Source: Hyphomicrobiales bacterium (GTDB lineage Bacteria; Pseudomonadota; Alphaproteobacteria; Rhizobiales; Rhizobiaceae). Taken from it: a stretch of DNA of 64,000 bases. Positions 59,910-64,000 of this stretch are shown here, piece after piece. The stretch is taken from the NCBI GenBank assembly GCA_900469955.1, contig UBYX01000020.1:62001-126000 (forward strand). The letters are read 5' to 3'. The notes under the pieces were generated by a model. It was not told the DNA's origin. It made no database searches and saw only the letters and a list, made by a program, of their open reading frames with translations. Positions within the stretch are counted from its first letter, which is position 1. Each line of letters starts with the position of its first letter. Made by a program: the position numbers and the translations under genes.

Positions 59910-60926
59910 ATGCGTCCGGATGCCGTGCCGATGTCTCTTATAACGCCCGCCGTACCCGGTCTGGTCTGGGCCTACCATTTCCGGTCCGGGACTGCGCCAT
60001 GCACCCGGCTGCCGGTCGATATGGCCCGCAGCGACCTTGACATAAGCGACGGCTTCCTTTGGCTCCACCTGAACCTCGCAGACTCCCGGGTCGCTGCATT
60101 CCTGGAAGGTTTCACCGACCTCCCGCCGCCCGCAGTCGCTGCGCTCACCACCCATGACACTCATGCGGCCATAACTCTCGACGAACAGGTCGTTTATGGG
60201 ACGCTCGTCGATTTCCAGCGGGAATTCGACAGCGAGACGCGCGACATCGGCTGGCTGCATTTCTTCGCATCCGGCAAGGTGATCATCACCACCCGCCTGC
60301 AACCGCTGCGATCGGTCGACCGAGTTCGGGCGGCGATCGAGAAGAACGCGTCGCGTTACCAGAAGCCTATCGACGTGTTCGAGACGCTCGTCGCCGAGTT
60401 CCAGCGGACGATGATCGGCCTGGTGATGGAGCTCACGGAAGAGCTGAACCTGATCGAGGACTTCGTCTACGACAATGCGCCCCGCGACGAGCGCCGCAGA
60501 CTGGCGCCGGTGCGACGGACGGTCGTCCGGCTGCATCGCCATCTGAGAACCGTACTGACCCTGATGCGCCGTGCAGCGGCGGTCGACGACGACGAAATGC
60601 CGCCGGGTTTCGACGATGCATCCTCGCGGCTCATCTCCCGGCTCGAGGCCGTCGACCACGACGTTTATGCACTGCAGGAGCGGGCCCGGCTGCTTCACGA
60701 AGAAATCGACTCGAAGCTGTCGTCGGAAACCAACAGGCACCTCTACATCCTGTCGCTGATGACCGCATTCCTGTTGCCGCCATCGCTGGTGACCGGCTTC
60801 TTCGGTATGAACACCTCTTCCCTTCCTTTTGCGGAAGGGTCCGGGGGCACAATCTATGCATTCAGCCTGATGGGCGTTTCAGTTTTCGCCGCCTGGTGGC
60901 TGTTGAGGCGGGCAGGCATTCTCTGA
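59910..60926 (+). CDS. ZntB/CorA family metal transporter
   Basis: A 338-residue member of the CorA superfamily. The large cytoplasmic funnel domain (1-270) contains FLWLHLNLAD and a long helix (about 215-275). The pore follows in two C-terminal helices with the family motif GFFGMNTSSLPF (the first residues of GMN are intact) and a last helix IYAFSLMGVSVFAAWWLL. The GMNT-SSLPF loop is ZntB-like, so Zn2+ efflux/influx is more likely than Mg2+. ATG 59910 has GGAG 8 bp upstream. It is divergent from the acyl-CoA dehydrogenase gene. Confidence 0.9.
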   Translation: MRPDAVPMSLITPAVPGLVWAYHFRSGTAPCTRLPVDMARSDLDISDGFLWLHLNLADSRVAAFLEGFTDLPPPAVAALTTHDTHAAITLDEQVVYGTLVDFQREFDSETRDIGWLHFFASGKVIITTRLQPLRSVDRVRAAIEKNASRYQKPIDVFETLVAEFQRTMIGLVMELTEELNLIEDFVYDNAPRDERRRLAPVRRTVVRLHRHLRTVLTLMRRAAAVDDDEMPPGFDDASSRLISRLEAVDHDVYALQERARLLHEEIDSKLSSETNRHLYILSLMTAFLLPPSLVTGFFGMNTSSLPFAEGSGGTIYAFSLMGVSVFAAWWLLRRAGIL

Positions 60927-60935
60927 CCAGGCGTC

Positions 60936-60966
60936 GAGAAAAACCCGTTCGACATAGCCGAACGGG
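60936..60966 (-). terminator. Intrinsic terminator of the first BA14K gene
   Basis: On the minus strand CCCGTTCG (60966-60959), a 7-nt loop and CGAACGGG (60951-60944) are followed by TTTTTCTC. The site is 22 bp after the BA14K stop and also lies 17 bp beyond the convergent zntB-like stop. Confidence 0.85.
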
Positions 60967-60988
60967 CTCAGGTGCGGTGCGCCGCCTA

Positions 60989-61486
60989 TCAATAGTAAGG
61001 GGACAGGCAGGTCTGGCGCGGGCCGTAGTTTGGCTGGAACGTGTTCGAATAGCTATCGTATGAGCGGTAGCGGTCGGCGCACCATTCGTAGTGGCGCGGA
61101 TTGATGTCGCTGCGCTCAACATAAGTCGGAGCAGGTTCGACATATCGCGGCGCGGGTTCCACATAACGCGGCTGAGCCGCAATTGCGCCCCCGATGATGG
61201 CGCCCGCACCAAAGGCGGCAAGCGGGAACCAGTAGCCATTGTGGTAGCGATAGCCATGCCGGCGCTCGCGGTAGCCGCGGTGACCGTTGTAATAGCCGTC
61301 CCGGCGCCACTCGCGACGCTCCCACCGATCGCGCTCCCAGCGGTCGCGTTCGCGGTATTGAACCTCGGTAACGGCCGGGCTTTCCACAGCCGGCGTGGCT
61401 GGAAGCGGCATTGCCTGAGCGGGCATCAGCGAACTCAACAGAACCGCGGCGGACATCCCCGCAAGCAGCGTCTTCCTGAACGTCAT
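60989..61486 (-). CDS. BA14K family exported protein, copy 1
   Basis: A 165-residue secreted protein. The start at 61486 follows GGAG and gives the signal peptide MTFRKTLLAGMSAAVLLSSLMPAQA. An Arg/Trp/Tyr-rich stretch (RERDRWERDRWERREWRRD) is followed by the membrane-like YWFPLAAFGAGAIIGGAIAA. Then come repeats of YVEPAP and the BA14K domain HYEWCADRYRSYDSYSNTF with the closing TCLSPYY. The family is named after the immunoreactive 14 kDa Brucella protein, which is lectin-like. The longer frame to 61573 has no ribosome binding site. A paralogue lies just upstream. Confidence 0.9.
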   Translation of the reverse strand: MTFRKTLLAGMSAAVLLSSLMPAQAMPLPATPAVESPAVTEVQYRERDRWERDRWERREWRRDGYYNGHRGYRERRHGYRYHNGYWFPLAAFGAGAIIGGAIAAQPRYVEPAPRYVEPAPTYVERSDINPRHYEWCADRYRSYDSYSNTFQPNYGPRQTCLSPYY

Positions 61487-61617
61487 ATCGGAACTCCCAT
61501 TCCTTATCTGGATGTATTCAAATTTCTTCTGCGGCCGATGAACCCTATACTGGACGGGCTGGTCTTTCGGCAATCTTTAGGAAATTGATCCTGAATAGGC
61601 GATTAACGTTCCAAACG

Positions 61618-61653
61618 TAAAAAACCGACCTCGGGCATCATGCTCGAGGTCGG
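61618..61653 (-). terminator. Intrinsic terminator of the second BA14K gene
   Basis: CCGACCTCG (61625-61633) and CGAGGTCGG (61645-61653) form a 9-bp stem whose loop contains a further GCAT/ATGC pairing. On the minus strand it is followed by TTTTTT (61624-61619). It is 28 bp after the stop of the BA14K copy 2 gene. Confidence 0.88.
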
Positions 61654-61681
61654 GTCGCAATCGATAACGTGATGCTATCGT

Positions 61682-62101
61682 TCAGTAAGGCGAGCGGCAG
61701 ATCCTACGCACACCGGCGCTGGCGACATAGGTATTGTCGGAGGCGCGATAGGTACGGTAGCGGTCCTCGCACCAGGCATAGTGACGGCTGCTATACCCGC
61801 CTCGATCGGCAGCTACAGCGCCACCGATGATCGCGCCGGCGCCAAAAGCGGCAAGCGGGAACCAGAAGCCGTTGTAGTAGCGATAACCGGGCCGGCGGTC
61901 GCGATAGCCGCGATGCCCTCTGTACCAGCCGCGACGATCGCCGCGCCAGTCACGGCGGTCGCGATACTGGATATCGGTGACGGCGGAAGATGCCGAGAAA
62001 GCGGGCGCCGACGGCATCTGAAATGCCTGCGCAGGCGCGAAGCTGGTCAGCGTGGAAGCAAGGGCAACGGCCATTGCAGTCAGGCGAAGACGGTATTTCA
62101 T
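61682..62101 (-). CDS. BA14K family exported protein, copy 2
   Basis: A 139-residue paralogue of the downstream gene. The start at 62101 follows AGAGGAAACATCGCA and gives the signal peptide MKYRLRLTAMAVALASTL. An Arg-rich part (YRDRRDWRGDRRGWYRGHRG) is followed by the hydrophobic FWFPLAAFGAGAIIGGAVAA. The C-terminal BA14K domain is HYAWCEDRYRTYRASDNTY and ends RICRSPY. The YVEPAP repeats of copy 1 are absent. Having its own terminator and leader, it is probably transcribed separately. Function unknown; surface or periplasmic. Confidence 0.9.
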   Translation of the reverse strand: MKYRLRLTAMAVALASTLTSFAPAQAFQMPSAPAFSASSAVTDIQYRDRRDWRGDRRGWYRGHRGYRDRRPGYRYYNGFWFPLAAFGAGAIIGGAVAADRGGYSSRHYAWCEDRYRTYRASDNTYVASAGVRRICRSPY

Positions 62102-62184
62102 TGCGATGTTTCCTCTGTTCGTTGTCGAGGAAAGCAACGTCAGATCGAGGATTTTGTTCCTAGGAGGTCCCCCAAGGGCATGAA

Positions 62185-62214
62185 GCGGCCGATCACGAAT
62201 AGGAGATCGGCCGC
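62185..62214 (-). terminator. Hairpin after the Rieske oxygenase gene
   Basis: GCGGCCGATC (62185-62194) and GATCGGCCGC (62205-62214) form a perfect 10-bp stem with a 10-nt loop, starting 8 bp after the gbcA-like stop on the minus strand. It is followed by TTCATGCCC, so it is a weak or rho-assisted terminator at best. Confidence 0.6.
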
Positions 62215-62222
62215 CCGTCGAC

Positions 62223-63467
62223 TTACGCGACGATCGAAAGTTTTGCCTGATCGCCCTGCAGGCGATTGACCATGAAGTTCGAATACCATTCGACGAACTG
62301 CATGACGCCACCCTCGTGGTCGGCCGAATAGGGTCCCGGCTCATAGGCGGGCGAGCGGATGCCGAAGGCGTTTTCCTCTACGATCTGGCGGTCCTGGTCG
62401 TTGGTCATGTTCCAGACATGCGTCAGCTCTTCGAGATTGTAGTCGACGCCCTCGACCGCGTCCTTGTGGACCAGCCATTTGGTCGTAACGGCGGTCTCCT
62501 CCGGCCCGAGCGGCGTGACCCGGAAGGAAATCGCATGGTCGCCAAGCATGTGATTCCAGGTGGTCGGGTAGTGGAAGAGCAGCATGGTGCCGATACCATC
62601 GATCGTCACGTCGTCGGATAGCTTTCTCTGCACGGCATTCCTGCCGGACATGGTGTAGCTCTCCGCCCCCTCGATCAGCGGCATGCGGGCGACACGGAAC
62701 TGGCCGTCGGGCGAAATCTGGAACCGGCTCGGCAGATTGGCGGCCTCGCAGCGTTGCCAGTGCTCGATGATGACAGGATCATCGATCGCACCGGCGACGC
62801 CGGTGACCGTCGGCGCCTCGGGAAATGTACGGCAGAGTTCCGGATGATTGCCGGCGCAGTGGTAGCATTCCCGGTTGTTTTCCCAGACAAGCTTCCAGTT
62901 GCCCTTTTCGATGATCGTCGACTGATGCGCAACCTTGGCCTCCGACAGGCGGTGCGGCGCCACATAGGGTTCGATCGCGGCGCGGACGGGTGCGAAGTCC
63001 GGCGCCTCCTGAGCCAGGCAGATAAAGATGTAGCCGGCGACGCTTTCGCAATGCACCTTCTTCATCCCGTACTGGCTCTTGTCGAATTCCTTGCCCATAT
63101 GGCGCCCGATCAAGAGCGAGCCGTCCAGTTCGTAAGTCCATTGATGATAGGGACAGACCAGGCGTACGGCCGAACCGCTTTCCTTGGTGCAGACCCGGCT
63201 GCCTCGATGGCGGCAGGTGTTGTGAAGGGCGCGAATCTGGCCATCGCGGCCGCGCACCACCACGACCGGATAGTCGCCGATCTGCAGCGTGAAATAGCTG
63301 CCGTTCTTCGGCAGCTCGCAATCATGGCCGACAAACAGCCAGTCGCGGTACCAGATCATCTCGAGATCGAGCTTGTAATAATTGGGATCGGTATAAAACG
63401 CCCGTTCGAGGCTGAAGCCTTCGCGGCGGTTCTTAAGCTGTCGCAGCGCCTGGTTGCGAATTTCCAT
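62223..63467 (-). CDS. gbcA: Rieske-type quaternary-amine oxygenase, GbcA-like
   Basis: Oxygenase subunit of an aromatic-ring-hydroxylating-type Rieske enzyme, 414 residues. The closest relatives I can recall are glycine betaine monooxygenases (GbcA), which oxidatively demethylate betaine with release of formaldehyde. The Rieske ligands are C85 and H87 (TCRHRGSR) with C105 and H108 (VCPYHQWTYELDG). The mononuclear iron site is H203/H208 in NNRECYHCAGNHPE plus D359 (NDQDRQIVEEN). TTKWLVHKDAVEGVDYN is a GbcA hallmark. ATG 63467 has AGGAAGG upstream. No GbcB-type reductase is adjacent. It is preceded by a cobalamin riboswitch and terminator, so B12 should repress it. Confidence 0.85.
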   Translation of the reverse strand: MEIRNQALRQLKNRREGFSLERAFYTDPNYYKLDLEMIWYRDWLFVGHDCELPKNGSYFTLQIGDYPVVVVRGRDGQIRALHNTCRHRGSRVCTKESGSAVRLVCPYHQWTYELDGSLLIGRHMGKEFDKSQYGMKKVHCESVAGYIFICLAQEAPDFAPVRAAIEPYVAPHRLSEAKVAHQSTIIEKGNWKLVWENNRECYHCAGNHPELCRTFPEAPTVTGVAGAIDDPVIIEHWQRCEAANLPSRFQISPDGQFRVARMPLIEGAESYTMSGRNAVQRKLSDDVTIDGIGTMLLFHYPTTWNHMLGDHAISFRVTPLGPEETAVTTKWLVHKDAVEGVDYNLEELTHVWNMTNDQDRQIVEENAFGIRSPAYEPGPYSADHEGGVMQFVEWYSNFMVNRLQGDQAKLSIVA

Positions 63468-63505
63468 CTTGCCTTCCTCGTGTTGTGGCATGCGGAAGGA
63501 CATGG

Positions 63506-63540
63506 AAAAGCAGGCCGGCTCACGCCTGCCAGCCTCCTGC
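63506..63540 (-). terminator. Riboswitch expression-platform terminator
   Basis: On the minus strand GGCTGGC (63534-63528), loop AGGCGTGA and GCCGGCC (63519-63513) pair with one G-T wobble, extended by GCA/TGC, and are followed by TTTT (63509-63506). The 5' arm GGCTGG is exactly complementary to CCAGCC at the 3' end of the aptamer B12 box (63582-63577), so an antiterminator is possible. It lies about 40 bp before the gbcA start. Confidence 0.8.
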
Positions 63541-63574
63541 CCCGAACGCCCGCCGCGATCGGTAACCTTTCCCC

Positions 63575-63760
63575 AAGGCTGGTTTCCGGGCTCAGGAGTT
63601 GCCCCTTTCGGGACTGATCAGGCGCCTTCCCGGGCGGCCGTTGCGGCTCTTTCCCAGTGGCTTCAGCCAAACCTTTGAACTCCACCACCGTTGCGGGGGC
63701 AGCGCCGGGCTTCGACCGGCTTCCCAATTCTCCGCCCTCCCTAGCCGGGCGGCACCTTGA
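63575..63760 (-). ncRNA. Cobalamin (vitamin B12) riboswitch aptamer
   Basis: Read on the minus strand, this has the full set of conserved cobalamin-riboswitch blocks in order: GGTGCC (63756-63751); GGGAA followed by CCGG and the invariant GCTGCCCCCGCAAC; GAAGCCACTGGGAAA; CGGGAAGGCGCC; CCTGATCAGTCCCGAAAGGGG; and the B12 box GAGCCCGGAAACCAGCC (63593-63577). It binds adenosylcobalamin or a related corrinoid in the family. The only gene downstream on this strand is the GbcA-like oxygenase, starting 108 nt later. A terminator in between indicates transcriptional shut-off by B12. The rest of the 430-bp gap (63761-63897) shows no gene. Confidence 0.95.
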
Positions 63761-63897
63761 GCTTGATGCGGATATAAACATCCGCCCCGGCTGTCGCATA
63801 GACGACATTGCGACATCGGCAACCGCATTGACGACGACGTGAAAAGCCCTTCCAGCCTCGCATAAGGGAAACCTGTCATTAACAGCTGAATTCTAAA

Positions 63898-64000
63898 ATG
63901 CTGGCGTCAACCGGAGCGGAGCCAGTGCAGGCCAAGGAAAAGATCCGCTACTTCGAAGCTCCCCCGCCAAGCCCCCCGGTGCCGGCGGCAACGAAGTCCG
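63898..64000 (+). CDS. Partial open frame at right edge, unidentified
   Basis: From ATG 63898 the frame stays open to the window end (34 codons, MLASTGAEPVQAKEKIRYFE, then a Pro-rich stretch). GTG 63925 is an in-frame alternative. There is no good Shine-Dalgarno, and I do not recognise a family from so few residues. It would be divergent from gbcA. It may be a real gene cut by the edge or a chance frame. Confidence 0.35.
   Translation, partial: MLASTGAEPVQAKEKIRYFEAPPPSPPVPAATKS

Overview
The window is a 64 kb piece of chromosome from an alphaproteobacterium, most likely in the Rhizobiaceae (Rhizobium/Agrobacterium/Ensifer/Shinella relatives). The grounds are high GC content, a complete aa3 oxidase operon (ctaC-ctaD-ctaB-coxF-ctaG-ctaE-surf1) followed by ispH-thrB-rnhA, a bioMNY biotin importer, BA14K and IalB proteins, RibBX, and rhizobial-type intergenic palindromes. 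I found no tRNA, rRNA, CRISPR array, insertion sequence or phage gene. This is mostly conserved core chromosome with a few accessory pieces.

Layout. Positions 1-9.6 kb (minus strand): a methyltransferase cut by the window edge, rnhA, thrB, ispH, a DUF1304 membrane protein, surf1 and the cytochrome c oxidase operon, including the 46-aa coxF that is easily missed. 10-19.3 kb: an IalB-like secreted protein, tldD with a coupled VOC protein, a MazG-like protein, a TauE/SafE exporter, a polysaccharide deacetylase, pdxH divergent from a lipoprotein, a CbpA-like J-protein, fabI, a histidine phosphatase and a DUF1344 protein. 19.6-26.1 kb: a large PAS-GGDEF-EAL protein, aroC, ribBX and a Gfo/Idh/MocA oxidoreductase. 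26.3-35.1 kb: a full GlgE-pathway operon (glgE, a treS-maltokinase fusion, glgB) that turns trehalose into branched alpha-glucan. 35.1-40 kb: a YcaQ-like protein, bioMNY, a thioesterase, an HDAC-like deacetylase and xseB. 40-43.8 kb: a TAXI-type TRAP transporter with its DUF1850 partner. 43.9-57.1 kb: a GNAT-like protein, pirin, dxs, YceI plus cytochrome b561, DUF4424, and two chemoreceptors flanking tlyA and a TrmA/RumA-type methyltransferase. 57.1-60.9 kb: a beta-oxidation pair (acyl-CoA dehydrogenase, enoyl-CoA hydratase) divergent from a ZntB/CorA transporter. 60.9-64 kb: two BA14K genes, a GbcA-type Rieske oxygenase, and a partial ORF at the right edge.

The most interesting element is at 63.5-63.8 kb. 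On the minus strand, directly upstream of the GbcA-like gene, lies an excellent cobalamin riboswitch. It is followed by a hairpin with a T-run (terminator), and the 5' arm of that hairpin is complementary to the end of the B12 box (antiterminator). The sequence therefore predicts that vitamin B12 switches off an O2-dependent quaternary-amine demethylase-type enzyme. By analogy with metE and nrdAB, this could be a B12-independent substitute for a corrinoid-dependent reaction. Other points of interest are a pseudo-amylase domain on GlgE, a RibB fused to a GTP cyclohydrolase II-like domain without its zinc cysteines, a MerR/LiuR-like operator inside the acyl-CoA dehydrogenase promoter, and a 15-bp palindrome over the putative fabI promoter.
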